A stretch of DNA of 64,000 nt from Eulemur rufifrons (GCF_041146395.1 NC_091010.1:52658001-52722000); one strand, 5' to 3'; shown: positions 1-10,799, counted from the first letter of the stretch. A program made the numbers and translations. Notes: generated by a model from the sequence alone, not told the origin.

Positions 1-454
1 GAGTCAACATTCATATCAATTTACTCTAGAAAATCCCATTAAATATCTTTAAAAGGTTTACTTTCCAGTTTCACATTAGGCTTTTGTTTTATTTTATTTT
101 ATTTTTTGGTCCAAAGACAGCAAGTTCCTTAACATGAAGATGTGATATAGTAAACTTAATAAACTTTGTTTTGCTGCAAATCCATGTGCCGAGATAGGAA
201 TGAATGCCTGCTTAGATCTCAAATTTCTTGATTTCCCAGAAATAGATATGCATGAACTGTGGGAAAAGGAAGACTCTTCTGAAATAAAAGGTTTGCTCAC
301 TTATAGGTTAAGGGTATAGGTCACTCTGTCATTTCTCCATCCCTAACACTTCCAGTACACTTTACTTAAATGTAGTAGATGCACAATATCTATAGGTTGA
401 ACAAAGTATTAAATTAATTTCACCCTGTTAGGGATCTCAGTAGTGCTCTAGTAT

Positions 455-580
455 ATTAGTGTAATTTTGCAGAGGATGAAATTGAGGCCACAAAATGTCA
501 GCATTCTATGACTATATACCTATTTTTTTGGTATACAGCAAGGACTATAACCCAGGATCCTTAATTCCCAGTGAACACTT
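455..580 (-). mobile_element. MIR SINE fragment (weak)
   Basis: The order gaggatgaaattgaggc, then a degraded stretch, then aacccaggatcc matches the reverse complement of the MIR core. Strongly diverged. Confidence 0.4.
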
Positions 581-604
581 TTTTCACCTAATAAAAAAAA
601 AAGT

Positions 605-845
605 AACATTTATTAAGCACTTACTATAAACAAGGCACTTTGTATACATGGTGTCAAATCTTCAGGGAAAAAATAAACCTACAAAAGATATACCATCCCC
701 TTGTGTTACATGAGGAAACTGAGGCTCAAAGAACTTAAGTGTCTTGTTCAAGGCACTGTGCTGGTAAGCAGGACAGCTACGATTCAGACTCAAATCTGTT
801 TGCTTCCAAACCCACTGCCTTCCATGCCACATCACGTTAGCACAC
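605..845 (-). mobile_element. MIR SINE, antisense
   Basis: Near full-length MIR in reverse: tttattaagcacttactat, then aaggcacttt, then the hallmark tgaggaaactgaggctca, then a degraded tRNA-like end. It lies in SORCS1 intron 1 in the same direction as the gene. Confidence 0.8.
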
Positions 846-1367
846 ATTTATAACATAAAATACTAATCAAAGTAGGAATTATGTGGGCTTGATAGAGAAA
901 GCTAAAATCTGTTATCATTTTACTTAAAAGAAAGAAGGTCAGGTTAAAAAAAAAACTGTATCAAAATGTATAGCCAAATCAAGGTTCCATTGCCAACCTC
1001 TCTATAAGATCAGATTTGCTGTTAAGTTAGAAGGGGAATCTATTCCTGAAGAACAACAGAGCTGAAAGCTGAATGATCGCAGGTTACCTTTTGCTCACTG
1101 AATCACCAGGTGCAGATTCCACATCTCACTAAAGATGAAGAGGTGGGTGGATAAGAGAACAACCAAATCACTACTTAAGGTAAAGGGTGCAATGTGACAG
1201 GCACATGTTGAAGTTTTTGCTTTCTACAAGGAGATGGAGCTTCCAGCTAAGAGTATGCCCCCCTTCACCATCATCACAAATCAACTCAAGATAGGATTAT
1301 TTAAAATGCAGATTCCAAAAGGTCTGAGTTTTTCTCTCCTACTTTAAGGTCCACAGGACTAGCCATA

Positions 1368-1580
1368 TTTTGGAGTCAGATCATTCTGGGTGCCAGTCTC
1401 TGCTTTTCCACTGACCTCCTGTATCTATTTGGCAATTCATTTAGCCTTCCAGAGCCTCAGTTTCCTCCTCTATGTGATGGCAATTATCATACCTACTCAC
1501 AACATTTTTGTGAAAATTGAGTGAATGTAAGGCATCTCCCTGAATACTTGGCCCAGGCTGAGATGCAATTTATTCACTAA
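1368..1580 (+). mobile_element. MIR SINE
   Basis: Contains gagcctcagtttcctcctct followed by a degraded atgggaataat/cctacctcac block, in the order expected for MIR sense. Confidence 0.75.
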
Positions 1581-2614
1581 GATTGGAGAATAAACGCCAA
1601 GTCCCAGAACAACTAAAGGCAAAGAGGTACATGGAAATCAACCAGACCCTCATGCTCTGTCATAAATGCGACATTAAAGATATCACGATGGCAAAATATA
1701 AATCAAGTAAAGCCTCTGTTAATAAATCTTATAACACTATTGCCAGTGAGAAAAGGGCAGAGTGGTGAATTGAAATATTCAAATTAACTTTAGCATAAAA
1801 ATATGAAAATGAGATATTAACACTTGTCACCTACCTAATATCAACCAAGGATTTTATAAGGATTGATGAGTGCAGCACTTTGAAATTCCTTGGAAATAAC
1901 GAATAAATAGACATACCATTATGCATACATATAAAGGCAAATATATATTTTAACACTCTGAGGATTACTACATAAATTTAGATCAGGGCACAGCATGCCT
2001 GGGATGAGTAGGGTAGGAACAATATGTTCTTGCTTATGACACCAAGCTCATGACAAATGATTCATACCCAGCACCTTTCATGCCAGAAGATCCCCCCAGG
2101 TATTCTACCAACTCTAGCAACAGTTTCCATCAAGCGAGACTGCAGCATACAGGAATCATTTCACACCCACAGATGAGGCAAAACAGTCATGTCTTTATAC
2201 AGCCGTACCAGTCCAACAGTTGAGGGGGCAGGAAAGAGCAGGAAAAGAGCTGAGTGAACCATCCAGAAGTCCTCATCAGTTTGACAGGCAGCCTATAATT
2301 ATCATATATTTGCACCTTGAATGCAGGTGTTATTGTAATCAGAGGAGGCTCTTAGCAAAGGCTTTCAGCTAAAGGTGAGACAGGTTCAGAAGATGTGTGT
2401 TGCCTGGGGCCCTGAATGGGTTGGAGGGCAGATTTGTAGGGGAGGGCATCTTGATGTGAAAATAAGAGAGCCCTCGATCCTGTCCTCAGGTTTAGGTTAG
2501 TGCATTTCCCACTCTGGGGGAAGGTGAGGAGATGCAAATAGGTATGAGAGTTGCAAATAGGTATACAGGACTTTACAGTCACACTTCCCTCTTATGTATA
2601 TCCTGGCCTGTAAT

Positions 2615-2755
2615 TCTCTGTAATTAATATGACAGGCATTGCCCCTACTTTAGCGAGGAGGAAATCCACATTTCAGGGAGCAATCAACATGACTCGGTCA
2701 AATCTCACACAAGCAGAACTAGAATTCAGGTCTCTACTCTGCTTTCCCATTGCAC
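2615..2755 (-). mobile_element. MIR SINE fragment, antisense
   Basis: Gaggaggaaatccacatttc, then aagcagaactagaattcagg, then ctctgctttccc follow the reverse MIR order. Diverged. Confidence 0.55.
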
Positions 2756-5002
2756 ATAACTGCCAAAAAAAGTTTCTTTCTGCCTTCCTTCCCTTTAAAA
2801 ACATTTTAAACTTTGTCCTGAGTCTGGTCCAGATAAGTAAGACTGGCTTTGTTTGGGAGGATCTGGATAATGACTATTTCTCTTCCTCTACTATCTGTAT
2901 CTACACATTAAACAAACTATTCAAAGCAATGAACAGGACAGAAAAGGGGAGGAGGGGTCTTTTTGGAATAATAGACTTCAGAGAGCAGAAATCTCATCTC
3001 ATTAGTTAACATAATTTGAGTAATCATAACTTTAACACTCACAACTTTGATTATTTCCTGCATTATCTCAGAGCTACTTGCATGTCCTAAGCCCCGACCC
3101 TATTAAGCCCTACTGGACTTATAAGCACCATTTATTTTATTTTATTTTTTAAAAGGCTACAAGTGCTTGGCACCACTTCTTAAATGGAAATTAAAATTTG
3201 CCAAAGATGTACTCTCTTTTTCTGTTTCTTTCCAAGATCTTTCAAGAGATGAACTAAAACAAGAGGTCTAATGGGTGAGTGATATTTTACAGCTTGAATT
3301 ACATTAAAACCCAGAAATATTTTGAGTCCAAAGTCTTTTACTTCTCAATAAAATAAGATCTACCATGTTCGATGTGTTTAAAATTTTCCCTTAAAGCCAG
3401 AAGCTTTGAGTTAATCACTTAGAGCAGTGTGAAAGTTATTCAATCAGTTTAAGGAGATTCAAGTTCAAATTAGAGGATTAATTTTAGTGGCTATGATATG
3501 ATAGATATAACAGTTAAGGTAGGAAATGAGGACAAGGGTCTCCAGAACTTGAATGGAAAGAATTTCGGCTTCAATTATTTGATTAAACCACTCCTAAGAA
3601 ACGTAAAACCACAGCCTCTGTCATGAAAGCTCAATTGTAGGGAAAATCCTGCCAGTACTCTCAGGATGGAGACATCAGTACAAAATATTATCTACCATGC
3701 TTTGCCTTAATACAATTTATATCTATGTACCCAAGGAATTCATAATGACAGACTATTATTTTAAAATGTTCACAGCTTTCATTAAAAAGCTGACAGTGAG
3801 CACGACTTACTAGAGTGGTACTTCTCTGGGAAGGTTTCTGGCAATTACATCACAACAAAAACAGTTTGAAAGGCACCAGACTGCATAGACTGTGCATATT
3901 ACAAATATTTCAATTTCAATTACCTGATTAAAGCTGTAACTTGCATTCCCCCCTCCCCCATTTTACCCATCCTTGGTTTTTAGGTTCTTCTTGTCTGCTA
4001 GCTAGAGAAGTTTCCACACTTTTAAACCATCTTCAGCTATTATCATCAAAGCTAGTTCTTTACTATTTCAGCTCATTGAAGTTTCTAGGTTCAATACAGC
4101 TCCCTCAGATTCAAATCTCTAAAACCCTCCCTGATATGACCAAAGCTCACAGACTTGCATCCTAAGTCCCCTAGAATCCAGCCTCCTGGAATCAAGCAAT
4201 CTCTTCCCTGCCTTCATAAAGGGAATGTTAAGTCTTTATTTGTGCTCTTCACTAGAGGAGGTCAGGCAATGAGGGAGAACAGGGAGTTGTTGTCACTGGG
4301 ATATATCTAATCTTCCTAAAACTGATCATGCCAGAGAACAACCGCTCATTCACGGGCTGGAAAGCCCCAGCTCTCAAAACACACTCGTTAGTGCTGTTAG
4401 AAGATGCTGGAGAGTTCCTGCCCTAAAACTCGCATCCATTTGGTCCCTTAAAACAGGGAATGAACTAAAGAACACCTTATCCTCCACCGCAGTCTCCTCC
4501 CTCCTGGGGAAGAAGGGGTTAGGAGCTCTGCATAAAAATAAAATAAAATAAAAGGACTACATACATGTCTTCTTGATCATACTCGAGCCAGTCCATAGGT
4601 CTAGCCAGTAAAGGGAAAGTCACTTGAGGGAATGTCAGCCTGCCTGGAAATTTAACCCTTTCATCTCTGCATTCATACTTTCACCCACCCCTGTTTGTCG
4701 GGTCTTCAGTTCCACACACCAATGTCACCAAAGCAACAGGGAATAGGGATTTGCCTGCTCAGTCTGAAGCTTTGGCATTTGGAGAGGACTCTGATGGTGT
4801 TGGTAGGGGAAAAGAGGGGAGGTTGGTCCCCTAGTAGGAAATATTAACTCCTGAGGGAAGTGGGCAGTGAAGACTTCAGTTTGCAGCACCTCCCAAGTCC
4901 AAGTCCAAGTCCAGAAACCCCATTTCCCCAAATTCTCTGTCAGATCACACAGCCAACTTTAACCCTTTCCATCTCCCATCCCTTTGCCCTCGGTCCCTTT
5001 CT

Positions 5003-5008
5003 ACTCAC
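5003..5008 (-). promoter_or_regulatory. SORCS1: Splice donor of SORCS1 exon 1
   Basis: Read on the minus strand, the exon ends AACAGCAGC and is followed by GTGAGTAG. The intronic side matches the GTRAGT consensus, but the last exon base is C rather than the usual G. The reading frame stays open past this point to 4940, but that stretch reads as intron: the SORCS1 family sequence continues with an isoleucine-rich segment that is not found here. Confidence 0.9.
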
Positions 5009-5566
5009 GCTGCTGTTGTGGCCGGACCAGTGGACCATGGCTTGGTTGTGTGCTGAGTCGCCTGTCAGCGCAAACGTGGTGCTGGTCAGTCTCAGCTCCT
5101 CCATCCGGAAGCGGGTGGCTTTGTCCGGGTCCCGCTCCCGAGTCCCAGGCTCCTGCTGCCCTCCGTCCCTTAGCACTCCCCGGGGGTTCCTACTCGCGCC
5201 CTCTTTCTGTTCGGCTTTCTCCTGATCCCCTTCGCTCCGTCTCCTCCGGCCAGAGCGTGCTACAACCGCCACGGACGCCCCAGTGCCCCGGGCCCGCTCC
5301 AGGGACAGCACTCGGTCCCCGGGGACCACTGTGAACAGGGGACGCACTAGGAGGGGCAGGGGCGTGGCAGGAGCCCTGCCCGGCAGCCCCTGACGAGAAA
5401 AGCCCCCAGAGGTCGGTGCCCGGCGTGAGGTCGAGCTGGGGTGCGGCGGGGGGCAGCAAGAGCCGCTGCTGCAGGCGCCGGGGGCGCAGAGAACCAAGAG
5501 CCCCGCGCCGGCGAGGAGCGCGCTCAGCCCGGCCGGGAAGCCGCGGCCGGCGCCAACTTTTCCCAT
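5009..5566 (-). CDS. SORCS1: SORCS1 exon 1 (coding part): signal peptide, propeptide and N-terminus of the VPS10-domain receptor SorCS1
   Basis: SorCS1 is a type I membrane sorting receptor of the VPS10P family (sortilin, SorLA, SorCS1-3), expressed mainly in neurons, that traffics cargo such as APP, neurexin and receptor kinases between Golgi, endosomes and surface. This exon encodes residues 1-186 of a protein of roughly 1,170. The start ATG (5566-5564) lies in a strong Kozak context (G at -3, G at +4) and opens MGKVGAG, the start I recall for mammalian SORCS1. A hydrophobic signal core spans about residues 14-27 (LSALLAGAGLLVLC). A proline- and arginine-rich propeptide ends in a furin-type RRRR at residues 107-110. 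The conserved stretch from about 134 (RDGGQQEPGTRERDPDKATR) to 186 follows, with an N-S-S glycosylation sequon at 184-186. The exon ends in phase 0 at a GTGAGT donor (5008-5003); the remaining exons lie left of the window. No frameshift or stop was seen. The identification is firm. Confidence 0.96.
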
Positions 5567-6090
5567 GGCGGGAGCGGAGAGGACCCGAGATGGGATCCCA
5601 GAGCGAAGGTGGCGGCGCGGGGCTCTCCGCTGGCGGGCTGCTGGGGAGCAGGCGCTCAGGACCCCAACTCCATCCAAGTTGGGCCGCGGTGGGGCGGGAG
5701 GCGGCGCCGGGCAGGTGGCGGCCGCTCGCCCGGGCTGGGCTTGTGCCGAGCGCGGGTCCGGACGGAGCGAGCCGCCGCCACACGCGGGGGTGGAGCTGAA
5801 CTGAAGTCACAGGCGGAGCGGGCGCTGGCGCGCTGGCGGAAGACGCGGGAGCGAGGGCGGGCGCTGCCGGGGCTCGGGGCGCCGCGTCCCGCTGCCGAGC
5901 TGCGCTGCGCACCGGGGCTCCGGGCGCCGTGTGCCCCGCGCCGACCCCCCCTCGGCCTCGCGGGCGCTGCCGCCGCCGCCCCTCGCAGCCGCCCGCTCTG
6001 CGCCCCCGCGGCCGCGGGTCCCCGCGAGAGTCCGCGCACCCTGCCCGCGGGGGCGGCCAACCCCGGCTCCCGCAGCGGTGGCTGTGTAAG
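5567..6090 (-). promoter_or_regulatory. SORCS1: SORCS1 5' UTR and core promoter region within a CpG island
   Basis: The stretch upstream of the start codon is extremely GC- and CpG-rich, unlike the AT-rich sequence on either side; the CpG-rich block covers about 5030-6090 including exon 1. GC-box-like motifs are visible at 5691-5700 (GGGGCGGGAG) and 6051-6056 (GGGCGG). I saw no clear TATA box, so a CpG-island promoter with dispersed start sites is likely. The transcription start cannot be placed from sequence alone. An in-frame upstream ATG at 5677-5675 would add 37 arginine- and alanine-rich residues ahead of the signal peptide, so it is more likely untranslated or outside the transcript. 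Confidence 0.75.
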
Positions 6091-6332
6091 GAAGCGTCTT
6101 GTTCCTGCTTTACGGTTTCTATCAGTCTCTGTTGCTGTTTTTTTTTTTCTCTCTCTCTTTCTGGTCTTTGCCAGTTTAGGAGGTAGGGCTGAGTGGGCTC
6201 CTGCTCTTTGCCTCTCTTATTCTCGGTGAGTTCGCATCTTACCTTACCCTGAGCAGAGCCTGTGTGTCCCAGCCTGAGGGAGATCCCAGAAAGGCAGAAA
6301 GGCAGCAGCAGAGAGTGATGTAATTAAATGAT

Positions 6333-6366
6333 CGCGTGCGTGTGTGTGTGTGTGTGTGTGTGTGTA
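6333..6366. repeat. (TG)n microsatellite near the SORCS1 promoter
   Basis: An alternating cgcgtgcg then TG tract, followed by a run of nine to ten G. It lies about 0.8 kb upstream of the SORCS1 start codon. Confidence 0.97.
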
Positions 6367-6504
6367 TTTGGGGGGGGGTTCCCATCAACAAGAACGCTTA
6401 GATTCATTTCCTGACCTCCTAAAGCACTACACTGTATTTGAACCTAACCTTCCTACAGGCAATCATGTTTAAGAGAACATTTTCCTAAATGTAATGTTCC
6501 CCTG

Positions 6505-6508
<4 letters not shown>

Positions 6509-6539
<31 letters not shown>
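6509..6539. repeat. (GT)n microsatellite, second tract
   Basis: A pure GT run of about 15 units, 140 bases beyond the first (TG)n tract. Confidence 0.97.
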
Positions 6540-6540
<1 letters not shown>

Positions 6541-6559
6541 CTTGGCTTCCCTAAGAGCC

Positions 6560-6715
6560 CCCAAACTCATTGAGGACAGGAAGATCAAATCGTGAGCAAC
6601 TTGGAAGAAGTGATCTGTTTATTTTGTTTGCCATTTTATTTTCAGTGTTTGGCACAGTACACTCACTACACAGAAGGAAATTTGTCAGTCATTAAGTCAA
6701 TAAATATTTGTTGTG
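6560..6715 (+). mobile_element. L2 LINE 3'-end relic
   Basis: Cattgaggacaggaagatca, then tgtttggcacagtac, then tcaataaatatttgttg give the usual order of the L2 3' end. Confidence 0.6.
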
Positions 6716-6839
6716 AGTCTGTTATGCATCTGCATATCAAATAAATACAGGAAAGGAGGCACAGTACTGTATTTATCCTGTGTTATTTGGTGCCTAGCCC
6801 AGTGCTACATGCACATGCTTTGAGATCCCTGTTAACAAG

Positions 6840-6975
6840 TCTGTGCTGGATGCTTTGCCACTGGTTTACTGTGGGACTTCAGACAAGTCACACTTTCTCA
6901 GCTTCCTATGCTTTAAAATTGAATGGTCACATTAGATGACCTTTAAAATCCCTTCCACTCCTAAAATTCCATAAT
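6840..6975 (+). mobile_element. MIR-related SINE relic
   Basis: Caagtcacactttctcagc, then ttagatgacctttaaaatcc, then ttccactcctaaaattcc fit the core and tail of a MIR-like SINE. Subfamily uncertain. Confidence 0.5.
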
Positions 6976-6979
6976 GGTA

Positions 6980-8150
6980 TGCTTATAATATCTGCCTGGC
7001 TCCTGCAAGTTCAGGTGAAGATTTATAGCAGGTGAATTACAAAGAATTTCTCAAAATCCAATCTTTCAATCCATATAGAAAATTTGCTAAGGGTTGAAAT
7101 GCCTTCAAATTTCTTTACAGTCTTCATGTACCTAATAACATTCTCTTATGTACTTGGTAATTATTAAATTATTCAATAAATATTTACTGATTGACTAAAT
7201 GAATTACACAACACAATAGTACTAATTCCAGTTTTTAATTACATTTTTTGTTTATTTTCACACAGAGAATGATAACAACGTCACTGAAAAATCTGAATTC
7301 TGAGTTTGTGACAAGGCCAACGTGAAAGTAACATAGAGTGATAATTACTCTTCAGTCAATGAAACCCTTTCAAATGGGTCCGAGTAGACTTCTATCAATC
7401 CAATCCAGATAGGTATTATTAAAAGATTGTTCTAAATTATTGTTCTTATGACCAATGCAGACAAAGTGCAAATGCAAAGAGGGAAGTCTTCTCAATCATT
7501 AAACTTGAGTACCTAAAAGGACAAAAGTGTCCTGTTTGTCATTGAAGGAGAAAGACAGGCTGTTCTTCCAAAAGCACCTTTACTACCCAAACCCAGATCC
7601 TCCTAAAACAAAAACAGTGTCTGGCAGGCTATGGCCTCTAGATGGAGGAGAAGAGAGCCAGAGATCCACTCTCCTCCCCAAATTGCAAGTGCTCTTTGAC
7701 AAAGCCCAGGGCAGTCATTTTCCTCTCCTCTGAAGGGTTTTTAGAGCTTTGCAGGATCATTTGCTTAATGACTTCTTTCTATGCCCTGCTAACCTTCTTT
7801 CCAGTCTGGATAAGTGTGTGGGAATTCCTCCAAGAAAGGAAACCCAGATTAAAGAATTGGAAACCAGATAAATTCTCATCCAAGTATAGGACTGGAAAAG
7901 GCAAAATGAAAAAGAGAAAATTCATGGATTTAAATTTTCTCAGTAGAGTGTATTACTGCCCTACCAAAATTTATTTTGGTTTCAAAATGAAGCTCTTCCT
8001 AAAGAAAACTGATACAAGTACTGTTGATTTTTCTTTCCCAGAGTTTGCAACTTCCATCTTTTCAAACACACCTGTCAGAATGATCCCTTTAAAGTGAAAA
8101 TATTTGTGGTACATTTGCTGGGAGTTCATAAAGAGCAGGCAAGTTTTTAA
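6980..8150. other. Unassigned AT-rich intergenic sequence
   Basis: No gene or recognisable repeat. A 151-codon open frame at 7642-8097 (+) shows no domain and no exon structure and is judged random. Confidence 0.6.
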
Positions 8151-8152
8151 TA

Positions 8153-8285
8153 ATTCATTTGAGAAAAAAGTGACACAAATGTGAATTGTTATTTATTTTA
8201 ATTATTCATTTGAGAAAAAAGTGATATAAATGTGAATTCTTATGTATTTTAATTATTCATTTGAGAAAGTTACCCAAATATGAAT
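8153..8285 (+). repeat. 51-bp tandem repeat, about 2.6 copies
   Basis: The motif attcatttgagaaa begins at 8153, 8204 and 8255, a constant 51-base period. Copies 1 and 2 are nearly identical through tgtgaatt and the T-rich end; copy 3 breaks off after about 30 bases. Confidence 0.9.
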
Positions 8286-8664
8286 GAAATTGGTTCCAAG
8301 TAGTATTGTATTAATATATTTATATATGCATAGATTCATTTTATATCTTAAGGCTCTTCTCCCCGTTGACTTTTGTCAACAAGTAGAGGAGGAAAGTATC
8401 AGTGATTTCCTAAATCATACTCCTTTTCCAGAAGACTACAATAAATGGCTAGGCAAGGGGGAAAGTCTATTTCAAGATTTTTCAGTCCAGCAACCCACTA
8501 AACAACCCCATAGGTTTTACTAATATAATACAATAAAAATGGATCACTTATTAAGAAAATAATTGATACTAAAGGCCAGTGGGGAACATAGATCTCTCAT
8601 TCCAGTAAGGAGTCTTTTCATTGTGCATATGAGAACTATGCCCCCCTTAGTCTGCGGTATTTTC

Positions 8665-8790
8665 ATATCTCATCTGGATTAGCACAGCAGCCTCTTTACT
8701 GCTCTCCCTACTCTACATTGGCTCTGCTCCATCTTCTCTCTCAATATCGTCTCCAAAGTAGGGTGCAAATACCCAAATAGCACCACAAGG
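8665..8790 (+). mobile_element. L2 LINE fragment
   Basis: Tcatctggattagcacagca followed by cctctttactgctctcccta matches the L2 3' portion. Confidence 0.6.
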
Positions 8791-8894
8791 TGATTCAGTT
8801 TTCTGCAAGAAGAAAATAATAGAACTTGGTGATATATTTAGTTTTAATAAAACGGTTAAAATTTATCCTTGCTAATATTTAATGACTGATTAAC

Positions 8895-9090
8895 ATATAT
8901 GTATATATAGTTTTAAATATAGTATGAATATAAATAAAAATACACCTGTGTGTGCGTGTATGTATATGTGTATGTGTATATATACATACATATATATAGT
9001 GTGTATATATATGTATGTGTGTTAATATATATATAAAGAAAGGCAGACAGACAGAGATACAGAGAGACAGAGAAAGAAAAAGAAAGAATA
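8895..9090. repeat. Compound TA/TG microsatellite followed by GACA/GAAA purine tract
   Basis: 8895-9035 is alternating purine-pyrimidine (tatatg, tgtgtgcg, atatac). 9036-9090 switches to gacagaca/gaaaga purine-rich repeats. Confidence 0.9.
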
Positions 9091-9199
9091 TGAACATTTT
9101 TGAGCTGTATGCTGATTGGTGTGCATAATCAAAAAAGTTTGAAAACTTTGCCCTACAAAGCAGCAAAAGTAATCTTTCAAAAGTATAAAAAAATATAAT

Positions 9200-9735
9200 T
9201 TCTTGTCACTGCTTAATACCCTTTGTCAACTTACCATTGCAATATCCAGACTCCTAACCATGGCCTGTCGGGTGCCCATTCCTCAATCACACTTGGTGGC
9301 TCTCTCTCCCCTCACCCGTATGCTCTGGCCGTTGTGGACTATTCCTTCCTCCACTGTGCCTATCTTTTTCCAACTCATGACCTTGTGTGCACATACTCTT
9401 CCACCTGCCTGGAATGCCCCCTCTCCCCACCACACACCCTTCTCATGGTTGACTCCTCTTCTTGAGACCTTCACTCTAAATATACATCTTTAGAGAGACT
9501 TTCCCTGACTCCCTACCTAAAAAAGAAATTTCTTTCACATTTTCTGTATCAGTCTCTCATCAGTTCCTTCCTAGTATATATTACAGTCTTCAATTATTTT
9601 ACATGAACCTGCTTTATGTTAAACTCTACATGTGGACAAAGACCATATCTTCCTTATTAATCTCCTCTTCCCCCAACATCTCACTCAGTGCTTAGCTCAT
9701 TAAGTGCTTAATAAATAATGGCTGGCCAAATGACA
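9200..9735 (+). mobile_element. L2 LINE 3' end
   Basis: Over 500 bases follow the L2 order: the cctgccctggaatgccc-like block (9410-9422), then ctttccctgactccct, then cagtgcttagctcattaagt and the terminal aataaataatggctg. Open frames here on both strands are shadows of the degraded LINE. Confidence 0.85.
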
Positions 9736-9779
9736 CCTGAGTAGCAAGCCTACCTGCACAACTAATACTTCATAAAATT

Positions 9780-9985
9780 AAATGTGTACTCTGTCCCACA
9801 AACTTTACTAAAGAGTTTAAATGTGCCAGCTCATGTGGTTTTGTTTTGTATTTTTTTAACATAGTTTATTTCAGCTAAGTACTACTAACATTTTCTCCAC
9901 TTTACAGATGATGTTAAGCAACTTTCATCCAGATCACACAGCAATTTAGTGCAAGAGGCAAGTCTTCTACATAGGCATCCTTATT
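9780..9985 (-). mobile_element. MIR SINE, antisense
   Basis: Ccactttacagatgatgtta, then gatcacacagcaatttagtg in reverse-MIR order. Confidence 0.65.
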
Positions 9986-10029
9986 CCTAGTATGTACTTG
10001 ACTTTATGCAATACTGTTTCTACTCCACA

Positions 10030-10115
10030 TCCAACCAATAACAGATAACACTTATGGATGATTTGCTATGTGCCAGGCAATCTATTAATAATTAGCACTT
10101 TGAATCATTTTTAGT
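10030..10115 (-). mobile_element. MIR 3'-end fragment, antisense
   Basis: Acacttatggatgatttgct followed by atgtgccaggcaatct is the reversed MIR tail. Confidence 0.55.
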
Positions 10116-10624
10116 AACACTGAGCAAGCAATTTTGGAAACAAGTTAGCAATATTTTTTTGGTTTTTATTTGGTGTGGGCGGAGTAAGGTTAGGAGGGGC
10201 ATATTCACTCCTCACATAATCTTACTGCACTAGCTATAGGTGAACTGTCACGTTGATTTTTCTTCTTTCCCTTTTTCTTAGGTCTCTCCATTTCTGATGG
10301 ATACTTTGGCTTCAGTTTGCACTAAAGCACATTAAATGCCTCATCATTAGAACAATGTCTCTCAATATACTTGGCTCCCCTTGGGTACCATTGAAACAAG
10401 GTGTCTTGCATTTCAGATCAATTTCATGAAGAACCACAGAAAGAAAAATGAGGAGAATAATATGTAGGCTATTCTCATTGCCTGCCAAGGGGATGGCAGG
10501 GTTTTTTTAAAACTGCCCTTTGAAATATTTTCAGGTACCAACAAATACTGGTACCTAGGTCTGAATCCAGTAATTGTATCCCTTGTCATACACCCAATCT
10601 AAGTGGCTCTAACAGAAGAACCTA

Positions 10625-10715
10625 AGCTCTCCTATCTGTAAAAATGGGGCTAAGATTATGTACCTGACTCATAAGGATGTCATGAAAGTTAATTCAATTT
10701 GGATACCTCTTGGAG
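10625..10715 (+). mobile_element. MIR SINE fragment
   Basis: Tctgtaaaaatggggctaag, then acctgactcataaggatg is the MIR core in sense orientation. Confidence 0.6.
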
Positions 10716-10799
10716 ATAACAAAACTGTCCTCTATTTATGTAACTTCTATCTTATCAGTCCTCTAAACAGTATTTGTTTTGTTTTATCCCCTAGTTTAA

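Larger units (their letters stand above)
1..5002 (-). other. SORCS1: 5' part of SORCS1 intron 1
   Basis: This stretch lies downstream of the exon 1 donor on the minus strand and runs off the window. Apart from the MIR relics listed separately and short A/T-rich runs (for example 84-110 and 4531-4552), I recognise no gene or element in 1-450, 850-1365, 1581-2614 or 2760-5002. ORFs here (for example 126 codons at 2629-3009, which starts inside a MIR) look like chance. Confidence 0.85.

Noticed and set aside
2629..3009. 126-codon open frame in intron 1
   Set aside because: Begins inside a MIR relic; no domain, signal peptide or splice context.
4940..5008. Continuation of the exon 1 reading frame past the donor
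   Set aside because: A consensus GTGAGT donor lies at 5008-5003 and the following residues do not resemble SORCS1.
5567..5677. N-terminal extension of SORCS1 from an upstream in-frame ATG
   Set aside because: It would bury the signal peptide behind 37 Arg/Ala/Ser-rich residues, and the ATG at 5566 has a strong Kozak context and matches the known family start.
5190..6060. Two other minus-strand open frames (5190-5912 and 5656-6060) overlapping exon 1 and the promoter
   Set aside because: They are in a different frame from SORCS1 or upstream of it, GC-rich and low complexity. Only the frame starting at 5566 matches a known protein.
5441..6229. 262-codon plus-strand open frame across the CpG island
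   Set aside because: Composition is Ala/Arg/Gly/Pro as expected from random GC-rich sequence; it runs antisense to SORCS1 exon 1 and its promoter and shows no domain.
7642..8097. 151-codon open frame
   Set aside because: No recognisable domain, low-complexity Lys/Phe-rich composition of AT-rich DNA, no promoter or exon context.
8153..8285. CRISPR-like array
   Set aside because: Repeats are contiguous 51-base units with no distinct spacers, in a primate genome.
9203..9493. Overlapping open frames on both strands
   Set aside because: They fall inside an L2 LINE 3' end, which explains the sequence.
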